From Bosea vaviloviae (GTDB lineage Bacteria; Pseudomonadota; Alphaproteobacteria; Rhizobiales; Beijerinckiaceae), in contig NZ_CP017148.1 in NCBI RefSeq assembly GCF_001741865.1, positions 248,001 to 312,000 of the forward strand: DNA of 64,000 nucleotides, in the 5' to 3' direction. How positions within the stretch are numbered: the stretch's first letter is position 1; the number at the start of each line of letters is the position of its first letter. The translations under genes and the position numbers were made by a program. Shown here one piece after another: positions 52,669 to 61,444 of this stretch. The notes under the pieces were generated by a model. That model was not told the DNA's origin. It was given only the letters and a program-made list of their open reading frames with translations, and did not search any database.

Positions 52669-53297
52669 GGCCGCCCGCCCTCGACCTCGGTCGGCGTCGC
52701 CGCGGCGTTCCGACGAAACTCTCCCGGCATTTGGAAGCGGCTGGCCCAGAGCCCGCGATAGGCTTTTCGCGCGTCCTGCTCGAGCGCCGCATAGGTCCTG
52801 AGAGGAGGCTCAACCGGAACGGCGACGGCCAGCCCCTCGCGCAGCATGGTGGCGCCGAGATCGCCATGCTGCGATGAGGCGCAGCGCGCCTGAATCACGC
52901 CGTCGGTCTCATGGATCTTGGCGCAGGCGATCCATTTGCCGAGCGTTGCCGAGACGAGCCAGGCCGTCGCCATCACGCCACAAGGCCAGGGCTGACGCCC
53001 GAGCGTCGCGCGTTGCGCTGGCGCACAGGCGTCGATCCCGTAGAGCCGGTAGACATCGCCGGTCTCGATATCCCGGAATTTCACCCCCTCGATCACCTCG
53101 ACCCGCAAAGGCGGCGATTGCTGTGAATCCTTGGGAGAATAGAAGCCGGGCTGCTCGGATTGTGTGGCTCGGTCGGCCTCGGCCGCGGCGCCTATGTCGG
53201 CTACGATCGATACCAGTACGGCAGCGCCAAAGTGGGCGATCGGGAATGAGCGCCGGGTATGACGATCACGCCGCCAAATTTTGCCGACGTCCGTCAT
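52665..53297 (-). CDS. SNase-like (thermonuclease fold) exported protein, degenerate
   Basis: 210 residues with an N-terminal hydrophobic segment. GVKFRDIETGDVYRLYGIDA corresponds to the DGDT...RLxGIDAPE motif of staphylococcal-nuclease-like proteins, and MLREGLAVAVPVEPPLRTYA with DARKAYRGLWASRF to its C-terminal part. The catalytic Glu position (APE) is occupied by other residues (DACAPAQ), so nuclease activity is doubtful. It overlaps its neighbours by 4 bp. The next gene upstream is a second, more diverged copy. Confidence 0.6.
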   Translation of the reverse strand: MTDVGKIWRRDRHTRRSFPIAHFGAAVLVSIVADIGAAAEADRATQSEQPGFYSPKDSQQSPPLRVEVIEGVKFRDIETGDVYRLYGIDACAPAQRATLGRQPWPCGVMATAWLVSATLGKWIACAKIHETDGVIQARCASSQHGDLGATMLREGLAVAVPVEPPLRTYAALEQDARKAYRGLWASRFQMPGEFRRNAAATPTEVEGGRP

Positions 53298-53887
53298 TGA
53301 GGCGCTGCCGGACTCGATGAGGCAGAGGAAGCGCCGTCGCGCAGGCTGCGCAGGATAATGGCATTCGGCTCAGGAACGTCCGGATACGCCCAGAGGCCGA
53401 CTTTTGCGCGCGCCGCGACAAGTTGCGCGACGAAATAGGGCTGATGCACGGGCCGACCATCGGTCGCGAGCGATGCGAAGCCGAAGCCAGACGCGATCAG
53501 CGCGGTGCCGAGATCGATCCGAGAACCGGCTCCCGCTCCGCTATTGCGCGTGGCGACGCAGAACACGAAGACGGTTTGAGAATGCGATGGCGCGGCAGCC
53601 TGATGACATTGCGGCTGAAGGTCACGGATCAGTGCGACCAGCATCGCGAGCGAAGCCTCACCGCAGTCGCGCCTGATGCCGGAAGCGTTCGTGAAATTCG
53701 TACCGCGCAGACAGGCCTGAACGCCATAGAGGCGATGGGTTACGCCGCCATCCGTCCAGCTGTCGCCCGTCTCGAAGACGGCCATCGGCGAAATTGCAAA
53801 CCCGCGAGCAGCACCTGCGTCCTGCGCCAGACTGCCCGAGGCAACGACGCTCACGAGACCTGCGATCAGGGTGGTCGAAACGCGCAT
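53294..53887 (-). CDS. Second SNase-like exported protein, degenerate
   Basis: 197 residues with a signal peptide (LIAGLVSVVASGSLA). GDSWTDGGVTHRLYGVQACL matches the same region as the neighbouring SNase-like protein, again without the acidic catalytic residues. ALIASGFGFASLATDGRPVH and LVAARAKVGLWAYPD match its C-terminal part. Probably a duplicate that has become structural. Confidence 0.5.
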   Translation of the reverse strand: MRVSTTLIAGLVSVVASGSLAQDAGAARGFAISPMAVFETGDSWTDGGVTHRLYGVQACLRGTNFTNASGIRRDCGEASLAMLVALIRDLQPQCHQAAAPSHSQTVFVFCVATRNSGAGAGSRIDLGTALIASGFGFASLATDGRPVHQPYFVAQLVAARAKVGLWAYPDVPEPNAIILRSLRDGASSASSSPAAPQ

Positions 53888-53890
53888 GGG

Positions 53891-54424
53891 TCAGTAGCCC
53901 CGCAGCGCGAAATAGAAGCGCTGCTGACCATTGCCGGTGGTGATATCGACGAAATAGGGCTCGTCCCGCGCCTGCCGCGGCTGACTGGGATAGCTGGTCT
54001 GGCAGCCGCCCTCTGAGCCTGAGCTGCAGTCGCGCCTCGGCTTGGACAGATCGAGGCAAACACTGCCATTCGGCGAGGATGCAGCGGCAGTTTCGTCGCG
54101 TGGTGTCGCGCTATCGGATGGCGTCCAGCCGACGGGGCAGGGGAGGTAGGGCTCGTGCCCGAGGCCACTGGTCTGACCTTCAGGGCAAGTAGGCCAGCCG
54201 CCGCCCTTGGCGAGCTGGCGGAAGAGCTGGTGCATTACCGGCACGCAATAAGGGATGCCCGACCAACTCGGCGCTGTCGCCGCGGCGCAGAGCAGAACCT
54301 TGCAGCCGAAGGACGCCTCCTGAGCCTCGCCCGCAGTGGCGACGAGGCCCAGGCCAACCGCCAGGCTAGCGGCTCTCAGTCGACATCCTAATGCGGATGT
54401 CGTCGCACGTTTTGATCGTGGCAT
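53891..54424 (-). CDS. Cys-rich exported protein (possible TrbM/MpfK relative)
   Basis: 177 residues from the ATG at 54424. A signal peptide ends near VGLGLVATAGEA; the mature part opens with ASFGCKVLLCAAATAPSWSG and continues with GGGWPTCPEGQTSG. This C...LLCAA...GGGWPxC layout reminds me of TrbM/MpfK-type transfer proteins, a tentative link. First gene of the leftward operon, divergent from virB1. Confidence 0.5.
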   Translation of the reverse strand: MPRSKRATTSALGCRLRAASLAVGLGLVATAGEAQEASFGCKVLLCAAATAPSWSGIPYCVPVMHQLFRQLAKGGGWPTCPEGQTSGLGHEPYLPCPVGWTPSDSATPRDETAAASSPNGSVCLDLSKPRRDCSSGSEGGCQTSYPSQPRQARDEPYFVDITTGNGQQRFYFALRGY

Positions 54425-54501
54425 CGTGTTTCCGGCTGTTGCCAACTGTCAGAAGGTCAATATACTGACTAGTGACTGATTTGGCGAGAGGCGATTTTCC
54501 A

Positions 54502-55242
54502 ATGCGGCTGCCGCTTTCGACGAGCGTGATGATGGTAATGCTGGCGGGAAGCGCTTTCGCGGAGGAGGCGAGGGCGCCCGCCAAATTCCAAGACAAGCTG
54601 CCGCAGCCGACGGCGACACTCGATGCGTCGGGCCGGGTCCGGCCGCTTTCGCAACTGCCATCCGCCGTCGAAGTCATCGGCGAGCGCGACCCGGAGCCGG
54701 CCTGCAATACCAGCGTCGAGCTGCCCGCCGGCGAGGCCGAGGCTCTCGTGCGAATGATTGCCGTCGAGGAGCAATTCGACACCGCGTTCGCGATAGCCGT
54801 CGCCAAAGCCGAGAGCCGCCTGATCTCCAGGGCGCAATCCGAGAAGGGTGCTTACGGCCTGATGCAACTGACGGCAGAGATGGCCGAGCGCTTCAAGGTC
54901 GATCGTTGCGAGCCAACAGGTAATGTCCGCGGTGGCGTCCGCTTACTGCGCCATCTGCAGTCGCACTATCGCAATCCGTTCTATGTGCTCGCTGCCTACA
55001 ATGCCGGCGAGCAGACGCTGATCGAGCATCGCGGCGTGCCGCCGTTTCCGGAGACCGTGCGCTTCGTCGCCGCGGTCATGAACGACCTCCAGGGCTGGCC
55101 CGGTGTCGAGGACGTAGAGCCCCGATCACGCAGTGGGCCCGACGCCGATGGGCGACCCGCAAAGACTCCAGCCATCCCAGGTCGTCCCGCGCCCGCCAAG
55201 CGGCCGGCATTGGCGGCCGACTTTGTCATGCATGTCGAATGA
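54502..55242 (+). CDS. virB1: VirB1-like lytic transglycosylase
   Basis: 246 residues from the ATG at 54502 (a GTG at 54472 is also in frame). Signal peptide (TSVMMVMLAGSAFA), then the SLT domain: AIAVAKAESRLISRAQSEKG followed by AYGLMQLTAEMAERF (E-S catalytic region, GLMQL) and NPFYVLAAYNAGEQTL. It cuts peptidoglycan to let the secretion channel through. Start of the rightward virB operon; the stop overlaps virB2 by 4 bp. Confidence 0.85.
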   Translation: MRLPLSTSVMMVMLAGSAFAEEARAPAKFQDKLPQPTATLDASGRVRPLSQLPSAVEVIGERDPEPACNTSVELPAGEAEALVRMIAVEEQFDTAFAIAVAKAESRLISRAQSEKGAYGLMQLTAEMAERFKVDRCEPTGNVRGGVRLLRHLQSHYRNPFYVLAAYNAGEQTLIEHRGVPPFPETVRFVAAVMNDLQGWPGVEDVEPRSRSGPDADGRPAKTPAIPGRPAPAKRPALAADFVMHVE

Positions 55243-55556
55243 GGACGCTGCCGATGCTGCTTTCGAGAAACCTTTTCCGCGTGATGGGCGCGGCCCTGTC
55301 GCTGCTGGCAACCGTCGAGGCGCAGGCGCAATCCGGCACGCTGCAGCCGGTGCAATCGACCCTGAACCAGCTCGTGCAGGCGCTGACCGGTCCGATCTCG
55401 ACGGCGCTCGCGACGCTTGCCGTCATTGCATGCGGCTTCTTCGCCTGGGCCGGCCGCCTCACCTGGGGCGTCGCCGGCTCAGTCATTTTTGGCATCGTAC
55501 TGGTCTTCGGCTCGGCCCAGATCGTCCAGTTCTTCCAGTCGGCGGTCGGACAATGA
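55239..55556 (+). CDS. virB2: VirB2/TrbC-like pilin
   Basis: 105 residues: a signal peptide ending VEAQA, then a short mature chain with two hydrophobic helices (ISTALATLAVIACGFFAWAG and VAGSVIFGIVLVFGSAQIVQ) around a basic loop (GRLTWG). This is the standard VirB2 pilin layout. Overlaps virB1 and virB3 by 4 bp. Confidence 0.85.
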   Translation: MRTLPMLLSRNLFRVMGAALSLLATVEAQAQSGTLQPVQSTLNQLVQALTGPISTALATLAVIACGFFAWAGRLTWGVAGSVIFGIVLVFGSAQIVQFFQSAVGQ

Positions 55557-55849
55557 GCGGGCGCGATCTCGAACAGCCGCTGATCACTCCGTTGGTCAAG
55601 GCTTTGACGCGGGCGCCGACGCTCATGGGGGTGCCGTACCTGTACTTCATGTTCAATGGCGTCGCCTCGTCGGTTTGCTTCCTCGTCTCGCACAATCTCC
55701 TGATGCTGCTGGTCGCGATCCCGCTGCATCTCTTCGGCTATGTCCTAACACTTCGCGACGATCGCATCTTCGAGATCCTCTTCGTCAAATCCTCGCGCTG
55801 CCCTCCGCGCTCACGCGCCTTCTGGGGCGCCGACAGCTATCGCGTGTGA
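55553..55849 (+). CDS. virB3: VirB3-like inner-membrane protein
   Basis: 98 residues from the ATG at 55553 (ATGA overlap with virB2). TPLVKALTRAPTLMGVPYLY followed by two hydrophobic segments and HLFGYVLTLRDDRIFEIL is typical VirB3. It is followed 9 bp later by virB4, its usual partner. Confidence 0.85.
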   Translation: MSGRDLEQPLITPLVKALTRAPTLMGVPYLYFMFNGVASSVCFLVSHNLLMLLVAIPLHLFGYVLTLRDDRIFEILFVKSSRCPPRSRAFWGADSYRV

Positions 55850-55858
55850 GGCCCAAAA

Positions 55859-58270
55859 ATGGTCGCGCGCGCCCTCCTCGATGAGCTGACCTACGGCTCG
55901 GTCTCGCGCCGGGAGCGACCGGTCGCGGCGCATATTCCCTATACCCGTCACGTCGACGATCACGTCATCAGGACGCGCGACGGCCTGGTCATGACGATCC
56001 TGAAGCTTGAGGGCTATTCCTTCGAGACCGCCGACATGAGCGCGGTCAATTCGCGGCTGCTGGCGCGCAACGACGTTGTGCGCACGCTCGCCAATTCCCG
56101 CTTCGCGCTCGTCAGCCACATCATCCGCCGTGAGGTCGAGCCCTCGATTCCCTCGACCTTCGACAACGCGCTCTGCCGCGAGATCGATGAGCGCTATCAG
56201 GCCGCGCTCTCGACGCGGCGCATGTTCGTCAACGACCTCTATTTGACGATCGTGCGCCGGCCGCTGCAGGGTCAGGCTGGCACCTTCGAAAGCTCGCTAT
56301 CGCGACTGCTTGGTCGCAAGGATGCGGGCGGCGAGACTGTCGCGATGCAGACCGCGCTCAGCGAGTTGCGCGACGCGTCCACCGCCGTCCGCGAAACGCT
56401 GTCCGCCTATGGCGCCCGCCCGCTCGGCGTCGTCTCGCGCGATGGCGTCTGGTTCTCCGAACCGCTGGAGTTTCTGGTTCAGCTCGTCAATGGCGGCCTT
56501 CCACGGCCGATGCATCTGCCGCGGATGAAGCTCGCCGACGCGTTGTCACTCAAGCGCATCTTCTTCGGCCGCAACGCCGTGGAAATTCGTGGCGCCTCGC
56601 CTGACGACACGCGGTTCGGGGCGCTAATCTCGATCCGCGAGTACCCCGCTCAGACCGGGCCTGGCTCGTTCGACAACCTGCTGCGGGTTCCCCACGAGTT
56701 CATCGCGACGCAGAGTTTTGCCATCGTCGATCGCCCTGAAGCCGCCAAGCAGATCGACCGGGTTTCGCGCCAGGTCGATATGTCCGACGAGGCCGGCTCG
56801 ATCCTCGCCGATCAGCTAGACGAAGCCAGGGACGATCTCCTCACCTCCGAGGCCATCTATGGCGAGCATCATATGACCGTGATGTGCCTCGGGCGCGGCA
56901 TAGCCGAGGTCGGAGCAACCGTGACGGCGGTTGGGGCCGCACTCACGGACCGCTCGGTAATCTGGACACGCGAGGATCTCAATTGCGAGCCTGCCTTCTG
57001 GGCGCAGCTGCCGGGCAACTTCCCCTACATCGCCCGGAAGTCGATCATCTCGTCGAAGAATTTCGCAGGCTTCGTCTCGCTGCACAATTATCCCAGCGGG
57101 CGGCCCGACAATAACCACTGGGGGCCGGCGATCTCGGTGTTCGAGACGACCTCGCAGACCGCCTATTATTACAACCACCACATCCGCGATCTCGGCAATT
57201 TCACCGTCGTCGGGCCATCGGGTTCTGGCAAGACGGTGTTCCTGTCGTTTATCTCGGCGCAGTCGCAGCGCGTCACGCCGCGGCCAAAGCTGCTCTTCGT
57301 CGACAAGGATCGCGGCGCCGAAATCTTTATCCGAGCGCTCGGGGGGCAGTACGAGGTGCTGACGCCGGGCGAGCCGACCGGCTTCAATCCGCTGTCGTTG
57401 CCCGACACCGCGCCCAACCGCGAATTCCTGTTCCAGCTTTTCGCCTTCATGCTCCGCCCGGCCAATGGCGGCGCGCTCAGCGCCTCGGAGGAACAGGTCA
57501 TCCGCAACGCGATCGGCTCGGCGCTGGCTGCGGGACCAGAGGGCCGGACGCTGCAAGCCTTCTCGACTCTGTTGCGCGGCCGGATCCGGGCAGGGGAGGG
57601 CGATCTGCTGGCGCGACTGGAAAGCTGGATGCGGCCTGATCAGCGCGGCTGGCTGTTCAACAATGAGCAGGATCAGTTCTCGCTGTCACGGATATTTGGC
57701 TTCGACATGACCCGGGTGCTGGACGATCCCGTCATCCGCACCGCGGCGCTGATGTACATCTTCCACCGCACCGAGGAATTGCTGACCGGAGACCCGGTGA
57801 TGATCTTCCTTGATGAGGGTTGGCGGCTCCTCGACGATGAGGTCTTTGCGTTCTTCATCAAGGACAAGCTGAAGACCATTCGCAAGCAGAACGGCATCAT
57901 CGGCTTTGGCACGCAGTCGGCCGCCGACATCGTCCGCTCCAAATCAGCCAGCACGCTGATCGAGCAGACCGCCACCAACATCTTCTTCCCGAATCCGAAA
58001 GCTGACGACGAAAGCTACGCCCAGGCTTTTCGATTGTCGGAGCGCGAGGTCGCCTGGATCCGCAACACCGTCCCGGAAAGCCGCTCGTTCCTGATCAAGC
58101 ATGGCCGCGACAGCGTTATCGCCAAACTCAACCTCGCCGGCATGCCCGACCTGATCAAGGTGCTGTCGGGCCGCACCGAGACTGTCGCGGAGCTTACGGC
58201 CCTGCGCGCCCGCATCGGTGACGATCCGGCCGATTGGCTGCCGATCTTCATGGGAAGGAGCGACGGATGA
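55859..58270 (+). CDS. virB4: VirB4/TrbE-like secretion ATPase
   Basis: 803 residues. Walker A is VVGPSGSGKTVFLSFISAQS (about 450-468), LLFVDKDRGAEIFIRALGG follows, and Walker B is VMIFLDEGWRLLDDEV (about 645-660). The C-terminal QNGIIGFGTQSAADI is typical of the family. It powers pilus assembly and substrate transfer and interacts with VirB3. It overlaps the next gene by 4 bp. Full length, no sign of damage. Confidence 0.95.
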   Translation: MVARALLDELTYGSVSRRERPVAAHIPYTRHVDDHVIRTRDGLVMTILKLEGYSFETADMSAVNSRLLARNDVVRTLANSRFALVSHIIRREVEPSIPSTFDNALCREIDERYQAALSTRRMFVNDLYLTIVRRPLQGQAGTFESSLSRLLGRKDAGGETVAMQTALSELRDASTAVRETLSAYGARPLGVVSRDGVWFSEPLEFLVQLVNGGLPRPMHLPRMKLADALSLKRIFFGRNAVEIRGASPDDTRFGALISIREYPAQTGPGSFDNLLRVPHEFIATQSFAIVDRPEAAKQIDRVSRQVDMSDEAGSILADQLDEARDDLLTSEAIYGEHHMTVMCLGRGIAEVGATVTAVGAALTDRSVIWTREDLNCEPAFWAQLPGNFPYIARKSIISSKNFAGFVSLHNYPSGRPDNNHWGPAISVFETTSQTAYYYNHHIRDLGNFTVVGPSGSGKTVFLSFISAQSQRVTPRPKLLFVDKDRGAEIFIRALGGQYEVLTPGEPTGFNPLSLPDTAPNREFLFQLFAFMLRPANGGALSASEEQVIRNAIGSALAAGPEGRTLQAFSTLLRGRIRAGEGDLLARLESWMRPDQRGWLFNNEQDQFSLSRIFGFDMTRVLDDPVIRTAALMYIFHRTEELLTGDPVMIFLDEGWRLLDDEVFAFFIKDKLKTIRKQNGIIGFGTQSAADIVRSKSASTLIEQTATNIFFPNPKADDESYAQAFRLSEREVAWIRNTVPESRSFLIKHGRDSVIAKLNLAGMPDLIKVLSGRTETVAELTALRARIGDDPADWLPIFMGRSDG

Positions 58271-59193
58271 ACAGGATCACCAGACCATGCCTGATCGTGA
58301 TCGGTCTATTGGGCATCGCGCCGGCCTTCGCCGCAATCCCGACCAATGACGCGAAGCAACTGGATGAGAAAGCCGCGACGTCGAGCACGACGATCAAACT
58401 CGTCCCGATCACGACGCAGCGCAAGACCGCCAATGACAGCGTCAAATGCGCCGTCACCACCGGCAAGAAGGCCGAGGTCAAGGACCCTGCCAGCAAGGCC
58501 CAGGCTGGCGCAGGCGCGAAGACGATCCAGACCTATGCGCCCGCGATGCCGCCGACGCCTGCCGCGGACGCCAAGGGCGGGACGCTGGCGAGCCAGAATC
58601 ATTTCAAGACGACAGGCGGCGTCGTCGGCGAGCTCGAGGCCAGCAGCACCAGTCTCACGAGCGCCCAAAGCGCCTTTCGGCAAGCCGGTCAGGAGGTCGG
58701 GACGGCTAAAACCGTCATGGCCGCTATCGACATGAACAGCGCGGCACGCACTCAGAACGGTCTCGCCTGGACGGGCGCCACCAACGCCGCAAACATTTGG
58801 GTCACCGCGATCAACGCGCTCAATCTCGCGCGCACGAGCGATCGCAGCCGTGGCGCCAGCAGCTTGAAGATGGGCGGCGGCCTTACGTCGAATGGCACAA
58901 TCTGCCCTGTCGGCATGATCGGCAGCGGCACGGTCGCCGATCCCTGCCGCGGTGCCTCGACCTGCTCGACGATGCCGGTGGGCGCGCCGACCGATCCGGC
59001 CTGCGTCAGTGCGCGTTTTGTCGACAGCAGCGGCAACGTCCTGTTCTACCTCGCGCAGGGTCAGGCTCAGAATTCTGGCGGCCTTGCGGTCAAGTCCGGC
59101 GCGGCGCCTCCGAGCGCGAGCGCGTCAGGCACGGCCCTGACCGAAGGTGACATCGCAGCCGCACTTCAATCCAACGCATCCCAAAACCAGTAG
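58267..59193 (+). CDS. Exported protein between virB4 and virB5, unknown
   Basis: 308 residues from the ATG at 58267. Signal peptide ends at APAFA. The mature chain is Ala/Ser/Thr-rich and low in aromatic residues, with helical stretches (LASQNHFKTTGGVVGELEAS) and a Cys cluster (GTICPVGMI, DPCRGASTCSTMP). The position in the operon suggests a pilus or channel component. I cannot match it to a named VirB protein. Confidence 0.65.
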   Translation: MNRITRPCLIVIGLLGIAPAFAAIPTNDAKQLDEKAATSSTTIKLVPITTQRKTANDSVKCAVTTGKKAEVKDPASKAQAGAGAKTIQTYAPAMPPTPAADAKGGTLASQNHFKTTGGVVGELEASSTSLTSAQSAFRQAGQEVGTAKTVMAAIDMNSAARTQNGLAWTGATNAANIWVTAINALNLARTSDRSRGASSLKMGGGLTSNGTICPVGMIGSGTVADPCRGASTCSTMPVGAPTDPACVSARFVDSSGNVLFYLAQGQAQNSGGLAVKSGAAPPSASASGTALTEGDIAAALQSNASQNQ

Positions 59194-59202
59194 GAGCTTG
59201 CC

Positions 59203-59913
59203 ATGCGGATCGCAGTTCTTGCGAGCATCGTCATTCTCAGTGCGAACCTGAGCCATGCCCAGGGTGTCCCGGTCATCGACAATGCCAACCTCGCAAAAGC
59301 ACAGGAGATCGCAACCCACACCCAGCAGATCCTGCAGGCCGATCGCGACATCCTGCAGTTCACCAAGAAGACGCTCGAGGCTGTGACAGGCGACAAGACG
59401 TCGGAGGCTCAGGGCAGTCTCGCGCAGATGGCGCTGGGCGGTGGCTTCTCGATGGCAAAGGCTCCTTCGCTGGGCTCGGTGATCTCGGGCGGTGCGCTCT
59501 CCTTCTCCGGCATGGGCTCAACCTCGCAAAACATTGTCTCCGGGCTGATTAACGGGCTGCAACTGGTCAAGACGATCACCGGCCTGACCGGCGGCCAATC
59601 CCATCCATCGGACAAGGCCTATTCCAACGCGGTGAACGTGGCGGCGACGCTGTCAGGGCTTATCGACTCGACGCAAGGCGCAATCCAGACGCGCTCGAGC
59701 GCCTTCATCCAAGGCGGTCAGCAGATCGGTCAGGCCAAGGATCTGAAGGGCAGCGTCGATCAGAACACGCAAATCCAGGTCCAGACTGGACAGACAATCA
59801 ACGAACTTACCGGCGTGGTGAACAACGCGGCGGCCGCCGCGAACCAGCAAAACCTCGATCGGATCGCCTCCGAGTCGGCTGCCGCTCGCGCCATGGTCTT
59901 TTCGCAGCGATGA
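59203..59913 (+). CDS. virB5: VirB5/TrbJ-like pilus-associated protein
   Basis: 236 residues with a signal peptide (ASIVILSANLSHA). The start of the mature chain, GVPVIDNANLAKAQEIATHT followed by QQILQADRDILQFTKKTLEA, is a VirB5/TrbJ-like opening with a long helix. The C-terminal half is helical and Gln-rich. VirB5 sits at the pilus tip. It overlaps the next small gene by 4 bp. Confidence 0.75.
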   Translation: MRIAVLASIVILSANLSHAQGVPVIDNANLAKAQEIATHTQQILQADRDILQFTKKTLEAVTGDKTSEAQGSLAQMALGGGFSMAKAPSLGSVISGGALSFSGMGSTSQNIVSGLINGLQLVKTITGLTGGQSHPSDKAYSNAVNVAATLSGLIDSTQGAIQTRSSAFIQGGQQIGQAKDLKGSVDQNTQIQVQTGQTINELTGVVNNAAAAANQQNLDRIASESAAARAMVFSQR

Positions 59914-60119
59914 TGGATAGCAGCACCATGTTCGGTCGCGGACCCGTCTTCTATTTTCTCATGGCATCGATCCTGGCGGTCGCCGTGCTGGCCTGCATGG
60001 TCATGGTCGGACGGCTGGTCATTCCGCAGCAACCCGTCGCAGCAGTCTCTCCGCGGAGCGACACGGAGGCTGCGTCTCGCGCCATGACGTTCTCAACTCC
60101 GAAGGATCCTTCGCGATGA
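59910..60119 (+). CDS. Small single-span membrane protein
   Basis: 69 residues with one transmembrane helix (FYFLMASILAVAVLACMVMV) and a short periplasmic tail. Overlaps both neighbours by 4 bp. It could be an entry-exclusion-type protein (TrbK position) or a small channel component; the sequence does not decide. Confidence 0.7.
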   Translation: MMDSSTMFGRGPVFYFLMASILAVAVLACMVMVGRLVIPQQPVAAVSPRSDTEAASRAMTFSTPKDPSR

Positions 60120-60307
60120 GGCGGCGTCTCGCCATCATCCTGGGCGCGATCGCTCTAGGACTTGTTCTCTCGGCCTGCGCCTACAAGCCGCTGAAAGCGC
60201 CTTGCGGCCCAGACGAAGGCGGTCAGCCGCTGGCTTATGCCGAACCATCCGCCTCGCCGGAGCCGTTCGCATCGATTGACGCTTGCGGTCCCATGCAGCC
60301 GATCTGA
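60116..60307 (+). CDS. virB7: VirB7-like lipoprotein
   Basis: 63 residues with a lipobox (GLVLSACAYKPLKAPCG; lipidated Cys about 21) and a second Cys available for a disulphide with VirB9. Size and location suit VirB7. The symbol rests on layout, since VirB7 proteins share little sequence. Confidence 0.65.
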   Translation: MRRRLAIILGAIALGLVLSACAYKPLKAPCGPDEGGQPLAYAEPSASPEPFASIDACGPMQPI

Positions 60308-60316
60308 GCGGGTGGC

Positions 60317-61444
60317 ATGGGTAATTTCTCGATCACCACGCTGCTGTCGCAGGTCGATCAGATCGGCCAGAATTACGTTTCGACCGCCTACCAGGCGCTG
60401 TCGAATGCGGCGACGCAAGGCGGCGCGACCAGCGTCGCCGGCCTCCTGCTGACGCTCTACGTGATCTTGTGGGGTGTCGGAATCTGGCAGGGCACGGCGA
60501 CCGGCGGCCCAGCCGACCATGCCTTCCGGCTGTTTCGTGCGTTCCTGATCTACGCCATGGCCACGAGCTGGAGCGATTTCCAGACGCTGGCCTATCGGCT
60601 GATGAACGATGGCCCATCGGCGATCGGCAATGCGCTCTTGAGCGCGGTGACCTCGGCCAACAGCACCGGCCTCTCCGCCAATCTGACTTCCGTTAACGGC
60701 GTCCAGAACGCGCTGCAGAACATGTGGAACACGACCAACAACGCTACCGAAGCGTTCCTGCAAAATGCCGGCATCACCAATTGGGGTCCGTATATTTTCG
60801 CAGCCGTCTTCTATGTCGTGATGGCGATCCTGATCGGCTTCGCGCTCTTCCTGATCGTGCTCTCAAAACTGTTCATGTGGCTGCTGCTGGCGCTGGCGCC
60901 GACCTTCATCCTGCTCTTGCTGTTTGGCGTCACGAGCCGCTTCTTCAGCGGCTGGATGAGCGCGCTCGTGCAGTATTTCGTGGTGCAGGTGCTGGTTTAT
61001 GCATTTCTGGCCTTCTACGTCTCGCTGATCCAGCAATCGGTCGACGCGCTCAACGGCGTCGCAGCGTCGCGCAACGCGACCTGGGCGACGATCGGGCCGG
61101 TCGTGCTGCTCGCGATCATCGGCATCCTGCTGCTCGCTCAGATCAACAATGTCGCGGCTGCGATCGCCGGCGGCCTTCCGATCGGAGCGCCACGGATCGG
61201 CGCCTTCTACGCCAACGCCACCGGCTATCGCGCCACGCGTGCGGCCTACGCGCAGGGCGCGGCGGTCCGTAATCCATTCAACCCAGCCTCGCTCTCGCGA
61301 CGGGAGGAGCTCTCGGCCCGTCAGCGCGCCCGCGTCGGCTTGCGCTCGAACCAATGGGCGCAATCACCGGAGTTTCAGCGCTTGGCCGCGCAGATCAACA
61401 ATCCCGAGGGCAGCGCCCGACCCAGCACGAGGGCGAACTCATGA
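60317..61444 (+). CDS. virB6: VirB6/TrbL-like polytopic channel protein
   Basis: 375 residues with five or more hydrophobic segments (SVAGLLLTLYVILWGVGIWQ, YIFAAVFYVVMAILIGFALF, LFMWLLLALAPTFILLLLFG and VVLLAIIGILLLAQINNVAA), preceded by a periplasmic helical region. This is typical VirB6. The stop overlaps virB8 by 4 bp. Confidence 0.9.
   Translation: MGNFSITTLLSQVDQIGQNYVSTAYQALSNAATQGGATSVAGLLLTLYVILWGVGIWQGTATGGPADHAFRLFRAFLIYAMATSWSDFQTLAYRLMNDGPSAIGNALLSAVTSANSTGLSANLTSVNGVQNALQNMWNTTNNATEAFLQNAGITNWGPYIFAAVFYVVMAILIGFALFLIVLSKLFMWLLLALAPTFILLLLFGVTSRFFSGWMSALVQYFVVQVLVYAFLAFYVSLIQQSVDALNGVAASRNATWATIGPVVLLAIIGILLLAQINNVAAAIAGGLPIGAPRIGAFYANATGYRATRAAYAQGAAVRNPFNPASLSRREELSARQRARVGLRSNQWAQSPEFQRLAAQINNPEGSARPSTRANS

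Noticed and set aside
51437..52867. 476-codon reverse frame read as one protein
   Set aside because: Only the last 215 codons behave as a gene; the upstream part overlaps the lipoprotein and SNase-like genes in another frame, and an ATGA start at 52084 explains the real one.
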